A DNA stretch of 5,669 nucleotides, taken from Methanomassiliicoccus sp. UBA345 (lineage in GTDB: Archaea; Thermoplasmatota; Thermoplasmata; Methanomassiliicoccales; Methanomassiliicoccaceae). Below, in pieces: positions 1-5,609 of this stretch. Under the pieces are notes generated by a model, which did no database searches, was not told the DNA's origin, and was given only the letters and a program-made list of their open reading frames with translations. The stretch spans positions 26,717-32,385 of the forward strand of contig DATD01000004.1 in assembly GCA_002504525.1 (NCBI GenBank), in the 5' to 3' direction. Position 1 is the stretch's first letter, and each line of letters starts with the position of its first letter. The position numbers and the translations under genes are program-made.

Positions 1-67
1 CAAGGGGCGGGCAAATAATCATTAGGCACCACTATTGTATAGATATGTACATCATTCCGCAGAATTG

Positions 68-74
68 TTATATA
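68..74 (+). promoter_or_regulatory. TATA box for trpB2, leaderless spacing
   Basis: TTATATA is centred on base 71, which is 27 bases before the ATG at 98. Archaeal transcription normally starts about 25 bases downstream of the TATA centre, so the mRNA would begin at or next to this ATG and be leaderless. No good ribosome binding site precedes base 98, which agrees. Inferred from spacing only. Confidence 0.55.
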
Positions 75-97
75 CCTCCCTGTGCTTTCCCGGAATT

Positions 98-1405
98 ATG
101 TCGATCTCTAAGGATGATGTTATCATGCTCAGGCCGGACGACATTCCGACCAAGTGGTACAACATAGCTGCAGACCTCCCCGAGCCTCTCCCCCCACCCC
201 TGAACCCGGTTACCAAACAGCCGATGAGGCCGCAGGAACTGGAGGCGATATTTCCCAAGGAGGCCATTGCCCAAGAGATGTCGGTGGACAGGTACATCGA
301 CATTCCAGAGGAGGTAAGGGACGCCTATCTGATGATCGGACGGCCTTCCCCGTTGGTCAGAGCGAAGAGGTTGGAGAAGTTGCTCAAGACCCCGGCGAAG
401 ATCTACTTCAAGCGGGAGGACCTGTCCCCGGCTGGTTCGCACAAGCCCAACTCCGCCATCCCGCAGGCGTACATCAACATGAAGGAGGGCGTTGAGAACC
501 TCACCACCGAGACGGGCGCCGGCCAGTGGGGAACCGCGCTGGCGCTGGCGTGCGCGCACTTCGACCTCAACTGCAAGGTGTTCATGGTACGCTCCTCATA
601 CGATCAGAAGCCATTCAGGAGGCTGGTCATGGAGACCTATGGCTCCACGGTGTACTCCTCGCCCAGTAACGTTACCGAGTACGGTCGCTCGGTGAACGAG
701 AAGACGCCGGACCACCCGGGAACGCTGGGGATAGCCATAACCGAAGCGGTGGAGATGTGCCTTCACCAGGAGAGCACGAAATACTCCCTGGGCAGCGTCC
801 TCAACCACGTCATGCTGCACCAGACAGTGATCGGGCAGGAGACTATGATGCAGCTGGAGCAGATCGATACCGTTCCGGATTACATGGTCGCCTGCGTCGG
901 AGGCGGCAGCAACTTCGCCGGGTTCTGTTTCCCAATGATGGGAAAGATGATCCAGGGGAAGGTCGACACCAAGTTCATCGCCGCTGAACCGTGCTCAGTC
1001 CCGTCGATGACCAAGGGCGAGCTGCGCTACGATTACGGCGACACCGGAGGAATGACCCCCCTGCTCAAGATGTACACCATGGGATGCGAGTACGTGCCCT
1101 CCCCGATACACGCCGGAGGGCTACGCTACCACGGCATGGCCCCCGCTGTCTCCAAGGCCGCCGAGCTCGGCTACATGAAGGCCTTCGCGTACGAGCAGAA
1201 CGACACTTTCGCCGCGGCGGTCACATTCGCCCGGACCGAGGGCATCGTGCCTGCACCGGAGAGCTCCCATGCCATCAAGGCGGCCATGGACCTGGCCCTG
1301 GAAGCGAAGAAGACCGGCGAGGAGAAGGTCATCGTGTTCAACCTGTCCGGGCACGGACTGCTTGACATGGCCGGCTACGACCGTTTCCTTCACAACAACC
1401 TGTGA
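98..1405 (+). CDS. trpB2: Tryptophan synthase beta chain, TrpB2 type (PLP-dependent)
   Basis: Cytosolic PLP enzyme of 435 residues that condenses indole with serine (possibly also phosphoserine) to make tryptophan. Seen: an N-terminal WYNIAADLP then a Pro-rich PPPLNP stretch, KREDLSPAGSHKPN with the Schiff-base Lys at residue 116, ETGAGQWG (138-145) with Trp where classical TrpB has His, the phosphate-binding GGGSN (268-272), HAGGLRYHGMAP (338-349), and NLSGHG near the C-terminus. The Trp, the N-terminal block and the GLRYHG block are hallmarks of TrpB2 rather than TrpB1. I start at ATG 98, not at the more upstream ATG 35, because residues before it look non-coding, a TATA box sits 27 bases upstream and the length then fits the family. 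ATG 125, behind AGGATGAT, is an alternative but leaves a short N-terminus. No trpA is adjacent; TrpB2 often stands alone and works without the alpha subunit or as a salvage enzyme for free indole. Family assignment is very sure; the physiological role is less so. Confidence 0.96.
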   Translation: MSISKDDVIMLRPDDIPTKWYNIAADLPEPLPPPLNPVTKQPMRPQELEAIFPKEAIAQEMSVDRYIDIPEEVRDAYLMIGRPSPLVRAKRLEKLLKTPAKIYFKREDLSPAGSHKPNSAIPQAYINMKEGVENLTTETGAGQWGTALALACAHFDLNCKVFMVRSSYDQKPFRRLVMETYGSTVYSSPSNVTEYGRSVNEKTPDHPGTLGIAITEAVEMCLHQESTKYSLGSVLNHVMLHQTVIGQETMMQLEQIDTVPDYMVACVGGGSNFAGFCFPMMGKMIQGKVDTKFIAAEPCSVPSMTKGELRYDYGDTGGMTPLLKMYTMGCEYVPSPIHAGGLRYHGMAPAVSKAAELGYMKAFAYEQNDTFAAAVTFARTEGIVPAPESSHAIKAAMDLALEAKKTGEEKVIVFNLSGHGLLDMAGYDRFLHNNL

Positions 1406-1427
1406 ACGAAGGGCAAACCTCTTCCAA

Positions 1428-1452
1428 TCCTTTTCCGCCTTCTCCTTTTTTC
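1428..1452 (+). terminator. Pyrimidine/T-rich terminator after trpB2
   Basis: A nearly pure pyrimidine stretch beginning 22 bases after the trpB2 stop ends in a run of six T (1446-1451). Archaeal RNA polymerase terminates at T-rich tracts without needing a hairpin, and none is evident here. Confidence 0.5.
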
Positions 1453-1487
1453 GTTATACGTTGAAGGTATCGATATGACCCTCGCAG

Positions 1488-1500
1488 TTCACAGTGTGAA
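1488..1500. promoter_or_regulatory. Perfect 13-bp dyad, possible operator
   Basis: TTCACA-G-TGTGAA is a perfect inverted repeat with 6-bp arms and a one-base centre. It lies in the gap between trpB2 and the first DUF835 gene, about 25-30 bases upstream of a TATA-like element at 1524-1531, a position suited to an activator or a dimeric regulator. The binding protein is unknown and chance occurrence cannot be excluded. Confidence 0.3.
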
Positions 1501-1512
1501 GGGTGCCAGATT

Positions 1513-1562
1513 GACCTTAAGTTCAAATAATCTCAAGTTGTTCCTCCTTTGGTATTAAGGTC
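1513..1562. repeat. Inverted repeat bracketing the promoter of the first DUF835 gene
   Basis: GACCTTAA (1513-1520) and TTAAGGTC (1555-1562) are exact reverse complements whose centres are 42 bp apart, close to four helical turns. Between them lies the weak TATA-like CAAATAAT (1524-1531); transcription from it would start near 1554, on the right half-site. The arrangement could be a split operator. An alternative TATA-like element, TATTAA at 1553-1558, overlaps the right arm. Confidence 0.3.
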
Positions 1563-1582
1563 CTATCAAGGCAGGTGCACAA

Positions 1583-1702
1583 CTGTCAGTAGATGCATTT
1601 AGTTACGGGTCATCAAGAAAGCTGATATCACTCAGCATCAACATAGGCCACGATAGTTTTACCCTAGACCGTGGAAGGACCTACCTCATCTACGAGAAGC
1701 GC
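1583..1702 (+). other. Probable N-terminal part of the first DUF835 gene, non-ATG start
   Basis: The frame of the DUF835 gene is open without a stop from base 1559 to its ATG at 1703. The encoded residues just before that ATG, GRTYLIYEKR, belong to the domain: aligned backward without gaps from the shared RLHPD motif they match the start of the neighbouring paralogue (R, L and E coincide). No in-frame ATG, GTG or TTG exists here. The candidates are CTG 1583, with AGGTG five bases upstream (176-residue product), and CTG 1622 (163 residues), where codons turn clearly GC-rich in third positions. A damaged start is also possible: ATG 1593 lies in another frame and meets a stop after ten codons. 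Confidence 0.55.
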
Positions 1703-2113
1703 ATGGATAAGACCGCCCACGTATTACGCGAGCTTTCCGAGGCCGGCTCTAGCGTTCTGACGGTCACCAGGCTGCATCCCGACCTCGTGTCGGAAAGTCT
1801 GTCGATCAACGTCCACGATTCGATCTGGCTGAGCGAGAGGCCGGGCAAGAGGAACGTCCCTCCCGACCAGTTGAACCGGTTGTTCCAGAGCATCAGCGCC
1901 TTCCTGTCGAGGCAGAGCGACGGCACCGTAGTCCTGGAAGGCGTGGAATATATTCTCATGTACAACGATATGAAGCGGGTTCTGGCGATGATCGAAAGGA
2001 TCAACGACATCGTCATGGCGTCCCAGGCGGTTCTTGTCATGCCAGTGGACCCGATGTCCCTGGACCCAAGAACACTGGCCTACCTCCGCCGTTCAGCGGA
2101 GGTAATAGGCTGA
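1703..2113 (+). CDS. DUF835 domain protein (copy 1)
   Basis: Coordinates begin at the first conventional start, which is inside the domain; the true start is probably a CTG upstream. Small soluble protein with no signal peptide or membrane segment. Seen: TRLHPD, a conserved Trp 15 residues later (WLS), VVLEGVEYIL, then PVDPMSLD near the C-terminus. This pattern is that of DUF835, a domain common in Thermoplasmata and other euryarchaea, alone or joined to PAS and other sensory modules. Its biochemical function is not established as far as I know. VVLEGVEY resembles the acidic Walker B strand of RecA/KaiC-type ATPases, but no P-loop GxxxxGK[ST] is present, so nucleotide hydrolysis is unlikely. 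It converges on a second DUF835 gene with 39 bases between stop codons, and about 36 of 139 ungapped positions are identical by hand count (including the upstream extension). A signalling role is inferred from family context only. Confidence 0.85.
   Translation: MDKTAHVLRELSEAGSSVLTVTRLHPDLVSESLSINVHDSIWLSERPGKRNVPPDQLNRLFQSISAFLSRQSDGTVVLEGVEYILMYNDMKRVLAMIERINDIVMASQAVLVMPVDPMSLDPRTLAYLRRSAEVIG
2081..2104. repeat. Perfect 9-bp hairpin overlapping the 3' end of DUF835 copy 1
   Basis: TACCTCCGC (2081-2089) pairs with GCGGAGGTA (2096-2104) across a six-base loop, and GCC/GGC can extend the stem after a three-base bulge. It lies in the last codons before the stop at 2111-2113. On the plus strand it is followed by A, not T, so it is not a classic terminator; it could protect the 3' end or block read-through between the convergent genes. 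Confidence 0.45.
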
Positions 2114-2118
2114 AAAAG
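2113..2118 (-). terminator. T-tract terminator of DUF835 copy 2
   Basis: Bases 2113-2117 read TTTTT on the minus strand, 35 bases beyond the stop of the minus-strand DUF835 gene, and the strong hairpin at 2081-2104 comes just after in that direction. A five-T run is typical of archaeal termination, though short. Confidence 0.35.
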
Positions 2119-2152
2119 ATGTTCGCTTCGATCCAGACCTTCTTAGTTCTCC

Positions 2153-2707
2153 CTAGAGATCGGCGAACTGCGAACCCGCCAGTACGCCCATGCCGCCAAT
2201 GGCCTGGGACTGCTCCGGGAGCTCTGCGTTGAGAAGCTCCTCGGAGGTGAGGCGTGGGTACAGGTCCCACAGGTGGTCCAGGTCCTTCTGGTCGAGCGTG
2301 AGGGGATCGAGCAGAACGAGCATGGTCACATCGGCCTGCTTGAGGAGGGCATCGATCTCGGCCATCGTATCCATGACCTTGCCGAGGTCATGGAACAGCA
2401 GGAGGTACTCCAGACCATCCAGCAGCACCTGGCCGCCGACGCGCCCCTTAAGTTCAGAGCGGATGATCTTGACCAGGTTTTGCATCGATTTGGGGGCTAT
2501 TGCTCCCTTGTCCTTCCGGCTGCTCAGCCAGTAGCGCTTGGCCCGTTCCAGTCCATATTTCTGAGCGACATAGTCAGGGTGCAGACGGCCGATGCATAGG
2601 CCGCCAGTGGAGTCCCCGATGAGCCTGGCATAGGTCTGGTAGCCGGTGCGAGGATATCCCTCTATAAGTAGCGCGATGCGAGTGTCATTCTTGACGTTAT
2701 CGTTCAT
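2153..2707 (-). CDS. DUF835 domain protein (copy 2)
   Basis: A 184-residue soluble protein. Seen: IALLIEGYP at residues 11-19, RLHPD (41-45), WLS (60-62), VLLDGLEYLL (94-103), LLDPLTLD (132-139), then about 40 residues of poorly conserved tail ending GGMGVLAGSQFADL. The order and spacing of these motifs equal those of the neighbouring copy with no gaps over about 139 residues. The LLDGLEYLL strand carries acidic residues like a Walker B, but there is no P-loop, so ATPase activity is not expected. The ATG at 2707 is supported by GAGG seven bases upstream (2718-2715) and a TATA element about 47 bases upstream. The gene is divergent from the STAND regulator and shares its 111-base promoter region, which suggests joint control. 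The C-terminal tail is absent from copy 1 and is the main difference. Family assignment is good; function is unknown. Confidence 0.92.
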   Translation of the reverse strand: MNDNVKNDTRIALLIEGYPRTGYQTYARLIGDSTGGLCIGRLHPDYVAQKYGLERAKRYWLSSRKDKGAIAPKSMQNLVKIIRSELKGRVGGQVLLDGLEYLLLFHDLGKVMDTMAEIDALLKQADVTMLVLLDPLTLDQKDLDHLWDLYPRLTSEELLNAELPEQSQAIGGMGVLAGSQFADL

Positions 2708-2748
2708 ATGACGGCCTCAACAACTTCCTTTACCGCTTCGAAATTTGA

Positions 2749-2759
2749 GTATTTAATAC
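2749..2759. promoter_or_regulatory. Palindromic TATA element shared by divergent genes
   Basis: GTATTTAATAC is a perfect palindrome (5-bp arms, one central T) and a good TATA box on both strands. It is the only strong candidate in the 111 bases between the genes. Leftward it predicts a start near 2728 and a leader of about 20 bases carrying GAGG; rightward a start near 2780 and a leader of about 40 bases carrying AGGTG. A-rich flanks on both sides could act as BRE. TFIIB orientation would decide direction. Confidence 0.5.
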
Positions 2760-2765
2760 GGTTTT

Positions 2766-2775
2766 GAGCATGCTC
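2766..2775. promoter_or_regulatory. 10-bp palindrome GAGCATGCTC, possible operator
   Basis: GAGCATGCTC is a perfect palindrome placed between the TATA element and the predicted start of the rightward gene, and just upstream of the leftward TATA. A dimer bound here could block the regulator gene and affect the divergent one. TTTGAG also recurs at 2744-2749 and 2763-2768, flanking the TATA. The winged-helix STAND protein itself is a candidate ligand, by analogy only. Confidence 0.35.
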
Positions 2776-2805
2776 CTTTTTCTCTCTGAACACGATACCC
2801 CAGCT

Positions 2806-2810
2806 AGGTG
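2806..2810 (+). promoter_or_regulatory. Ribosome binding site deciding the GTG start
   Basis: AGGTG matches the archaeal anti-Shine-Dalgarno end and stands eight bases before GTG 2819. It favours this GTG although no ATG is near. Confidence 0.6.
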
Positions 2811-2818
2811 CATCTGAG

Positions 2819-5512
2819 GTGTCGGCTCGCGCCGGGAAGAAGTCGCTGCTGATCGTTCGTGAGAAGGTCCTTCTCCACATCCTCAGTTATCATAAGTACC
2901 TCCAGGACCCTGACGCTCCCGCTTCCGCCACCCAAGAGGGCATCGCCGACGCGGTGAGCGTGGGGCGCAACAACATATCCAAGATCGTCAACGCTCTGGC
3001 CAAGGAAGGCTTGGTGGAGGTGCAGACCAAGCACGTCAAGGGGTTCGCCACCGTCAAGCGTGTGTACTTTCTCCTGCCCAAGGGGTTCGAGGCCGCGCTG
3101 GAGCTGAAGAAGGAGATCGAGTCCGTCCCCGTGGGCATAATCGACTTCGACGGCAAGGTGCACCGGGACGTCGTGGGCAAGATAGGCGTGTATCTGCCGA
3201 AGCGATATACTTTCCTTGAGATGGTGACGGGGGTCCATCAGGGAAAGTTCGACTGCGCCTCCTTCCATGAGGGGAAGGCCAAGGAAGAGAGGCGATTCAT
3301 CGACTATACCGACCGCAAGCCGGCAGTGCGAACCTTCTACGGCCGCTCCGAGGAACTTGATCGGTTGTCCCGCTTCCTCGATTCCGACACCGCACACATC
3401 ATGGCGGTGTGCGGGATACCAGGCATCGGAAAGACCTCCCTCATCGCCAAGTTCGTACAGGATGTGAGGGAACAGCGCAACCTGTTCTGGTATCGCATAC
3501 ACGAATGGGTCACCCTGAAGATACTGCTCGCGCCGTTCGCGGAGTTCCTGTCGCAGCTCGGAAGAAAGGGACTGGAGAGCTACCTATCCAGGACGGAGGT
3601 GCCTCAGGTCGGGGAGATCTCGGTGCTGCTGGAATCGGAGCTGAAGGACCTTTCGGCGGTCGTCATCTTGGACGACGTGCAGAAGGCCGACCCTCCAGTG
3701 CAGGCGTTCCTGGCCGCCCTGGTGGTGGTGCTGGAGAACCTTCCCCAAGTGCACATGATATGCACCAGCCGTGAGATACCATCGTTCTACACCCGCTCTG
3801 CAGTGTTCAAGGGGACGGTCCTGGAACTGATGCTCGAAGGCCTCGACAAGGAGAGCAGTTACCGCTTACTGCGCAACCGCAACTTGCCGGAGGGGGGGTT
3901 CAATGACATCTTCCTGGCAACCAAGGGGCACCCGCTGTTCCTGGAGCTGATAGATGCCCCGAAGAGCGCGCTGGGCAAGAACGTCAGGATGTTCATCGAG
4001 CAAGAGGTGCTGAGCAAGCTGGACCTGACCGAGCGGCGCATCCTGGAGATCGCCTCCATTTTCCGTTACCCGGTCCTGATCGAGGCGTTCTTCACCATGG
4101 AGGAGGAGATCGCCAAGGAGATGGATGACCCGCCCAAGGAGCTGCGCTACCATGAGTACCTGGTCGACTATGACACCATGGACTCACTGCTGGGCAAGTC
4201 GTTGATGAACGAGTCGGTGGGCCGCATGGTCGGAATGCACGACCTGCTTCGCGACTTCTTCTACTCACGCCTCACCCCAAGACAGCGCACCTCATATCAT
4301 CGCGCCGCCTGCCGTTACTACCTCCAGGACAGCTCGGCGTCCGCTCATGTGGAGGCCATGTACCATTCCCTGAAAGCAAAAGAGTACGATATGGCCGTCC
4401 GAATCGCCGCCTCGAACGGAAGGGACATCATCGCCAAGGGGTACGGACTGCCGTTCGCTCCTCTGTTATCCGAGCTTCAGGCCGAAGCGACGGACATGGG
4501 CAAGAGCGAGAAGATAGAGATCCTTCTGCTGGATGGCGAGGTGCTAGATGTTCGGGGAGAATGGGACCAGGCCATCGCCCGATTCAAGGAGGTGGGGGAG
4601 CTGACCGATCCCTCCGCCGACGGCAGGGTTCTCGCCGAGATCGCCTGGCGCGTCGGGCTCATCCACCTGAGGAGGTCCAAGTTCGATGACGCCGAGGCAT
4701 GCTTCGATCGAAGCCTGAAGCTCGCCACCACCATCGGGAACCAGCACATCCTCGTCAATGCTCACTACGGCATAGGCGGCATCATGCAGGACCACGGCCG
4801 CTCCCAGGAAGCGTTGGCCTCGTACAATCGATCATTTGACATCGCGCGATCCATAGGCGACGATGCCGGCATGGGCAGGGCGATGTACGGCATCGGACGC
4901 ATCTACACCAACATGATGGACCACCACAAGGCGCTGAAAGCCAAGAAGGCCGCGCTGGAGGCGGTGGAGCGCACGGGCGACGTGGACGAAATAACGAAGG
5001 TGTGCATTGGGATAGGCGTTACTTTGGGGGACATGCTCAATCACGCCGAAGCAGTGAACTATCTCGAACGGGCGGTGAAGGTAGGCCGCATGTCTGGCAA
5101 CATGTTCCTGCAGGGCTACGCCACCCGCAACCTTGCCAGTTCTCTCATCGAACTGGGCGACCTCAGCCACGCCGAGGAGATGCTGGATCCGGTGGCAGAC
5201 GTGTTCAAGAAACTCGGCAATCCCCACTTGGTGGCGGACGTCCACCTCATGCGCGGATACATCCATAGCCGTAAGAGGGACTGGGAGTGCGCGAAGGAGG
5301 AGTTCAATGTCGCTCTGGACATCGTCAGACCGATGTCCATGCCCCTGGTATTGGGCAGGTGGCTCTTCGAGATCTCACAGGAATACATCAACAACGGGGA
5401 CCGCGAAGGCGCCGGTCACTTGCTGACCGAGGCGCTCAAAGTGTCCAGCGATGGCGCGGCCGATAATCTGCGCAAGGAAGTGGAAGGGGCTCTGGAACGC
5501 ATAACCGCATAA
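2819..5512 (+). CDS. STAND-family regulatory ATPase: winged HTH, NTPase core, TPR array
   Basis: Large soluble signalling ATPase of 897 residues. Domains in order: a winged helix-turn-helix (about 10-95; TQEGIADAVSVGRNNISKIVNAL is helix 2 to recognition helix, then a wing); an unassigned linker (about 100-170); the NTPase entered by FYGRSEELDRL (173-183), with Walker A GIPGIGKTS (199-207, Lys205), Walker B VVILDDV (281-287), a TSR sensor (316-318) and GHP (370-372); a second helical/winged region ending in an MHD motif (473-475); and TPRs from about 565 to 880. Known of the family: ATP-bound STAND proteins oligomerise when the repeat domain senses a ligand or partner. Here the output domain looks DNA-binding, so a transcription regulator is most likely (as MalT, but with the HTH at the N-terminus). 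GTG start, supported by AGGTG. An antiphage sensor (Avs-like) is possible but no nuclease, protease or TIR effector is seen. Ligand and targets are unknown. Confidence 0.93.
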   Translation: MSARAGKKSLLIVREKVLLHILSYHKYLQDPDAPASATQEGIADAVSVGRNNISKIVNALAKEGLVEVQTKHVKGFATVKRVYFLLPKGFEAALELKKEIESVPVGIIDFDGKVHRDVVGKIGVYLPKRYTFLEMVTGVHQGKFDCASFHEGKAKEERRFIDYTDRKPAVRTFYGRSEELDRLSRFLDSDTAHIMAVCGIPGIGKTSLIAKFVQDVREQRNLFWYRIHEWVTLKILLAPFAEFLSQLGRKGLESYLSRTEVPQVGEISVLLESELKDLSAVVILDDVQKADPPVQAFLAALVVVLENLPQVHMICTSREIPSFYTRSAVFKGTVLELMLEGLDKESSYRLLRNRNLPEGGFNDIFLATKGHPLFLELIDAPKSALGKNVRMFIEQEVLSKLDLTERRILEIASIFRYPVLIEAFFTMEEEIAKEMDDPPKELRYHEYLVDYDTMDSLLGKSLMNESVGRMVGMHDLLRDFFYSRLTPRQRTSYHRAACRYYLQDSSASAHVEAMYHSLKAKEYDMAVRIAASNGRDIIAKGYGLPFAPLLSELQAEATDMGKSEKIEILLLDGEVLDVRGEWDQAIARFKEVGELTDPSADGRVLAEIAWRVGLIHLRRSKFDDAEACFDRSLKLATTIGNQHILVNAHYGIGGIMQDHGRSQEALASYNRSFDIARSIGDDAGMGRAMYGIGRIYTNMMDHHKALKAKKAALEAVERTGDVDEITKVCIGIGVTLGDMLNHAEAVNYLERAVKVGRMSGNMFLQGYATRNLASSLIELGDLSHAEEMLDPVADVFKKLGNPHLVADVHLMRGYIHSRKRDWECAKEEFNVALDIVRPMSMPLVLGRWLFEISQEYINNGDREGAGHLLTEALKVSSDGAADNLRKEVEGALERITA
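4511..5458 (+). repeat. TPR array with exact 40-residue period
   Basis: Within the STAND protein, residues about 565-880 hold eight helix-pair units. Glycines ending the second helix fall at residues 640, 680, 720, 760 and 800, each in a loop of the form (I/T/S/L)G(N/D). Each unit has a Gly-x-(I/L) or Ala-rich helix A and an A-x-x-x-(F/Y/L) helix B. Forty-residue TPRs of this kind occur in MalT- and LGN-type proteins, where they bind peptides or small ligands. DNA identity between units is low, so the array is old, not a recent expansion. Confidence 0.8.
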
Positions 5513-5527
5513 GCTACGATGCTAGCC

Positions 5528-5597
5528 AAAAAGACTAGATAATGAAACGTTACGAATAGAACAAAAAACAGAATGGCATCCCCTCCGAAGGAGGGGA
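5528..5597 (-). terminator. Hairpin plus T-tracts downstream of the minus-strand repeat gene
   Basis: TCCCCTCC (5579-5586) and GGAGGGGA (5590-5597) form a perfect 8-bp stem with a three-base loop, 12 bases after the stop at 5610. Reading on the minus strand, TTTTTT follows at 5568-5563 and TTTTT at 5532-5528. This would end transcription of the leftward gene. On the plus strand the hairpin is 66 bases past the STAND stop but has no T-tract, so it could only serve as a 3' end stabiliser there. Confidence 0.6.
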
Positions 5598-5609
5598 AGA
5601 TGGTAGGGT

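Noticed and set aside
35..97. Upstream ATG 35 extending trpB2 by 21 residues
   Set aside because: The extension (MYRYVHHSAELLYTS...) has no counterpart in TrpB2 proteins and covers the TATA box.
2119..2232. Short plus-strand frame starting ATG 2119 after GGAGGT
   Set aside because: The GGAGGT is 15 bases away and inside a hairpin stem, and the 37-residue product runs antisense into DUF835 copy 2.
2190..2599. Plus-strand open frames across DUF835 copy 2
   Set aside because: The minus-strand DUF835 reading has full domain conservation; the plus frames are Ser/Arg-rich shadows.
2804..3502. Long minus-strand open frame (232 codons) opposite the start of the STAND gene
   Set aside because: It is antisense to a well-supported coding region, has no recognisable motif, covers the divergent promoter's ribosome binding site, and is explained by high third-position GC of the real gene.
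4832..5266. Minus-strand open frame (144 codons) opposite the TPR array
   Set aside because: A mirror of the GC-rich TPR coding sequence; no ribosome binding site or domain.
2819..5512. Antiphage Avs-type defence protein
   Set aside because: The STAND core fits, but no nuclease, protease, TIR or transmembrane effector is visible and no mobile-element or defence gene flanks it; kept only as an alternative.
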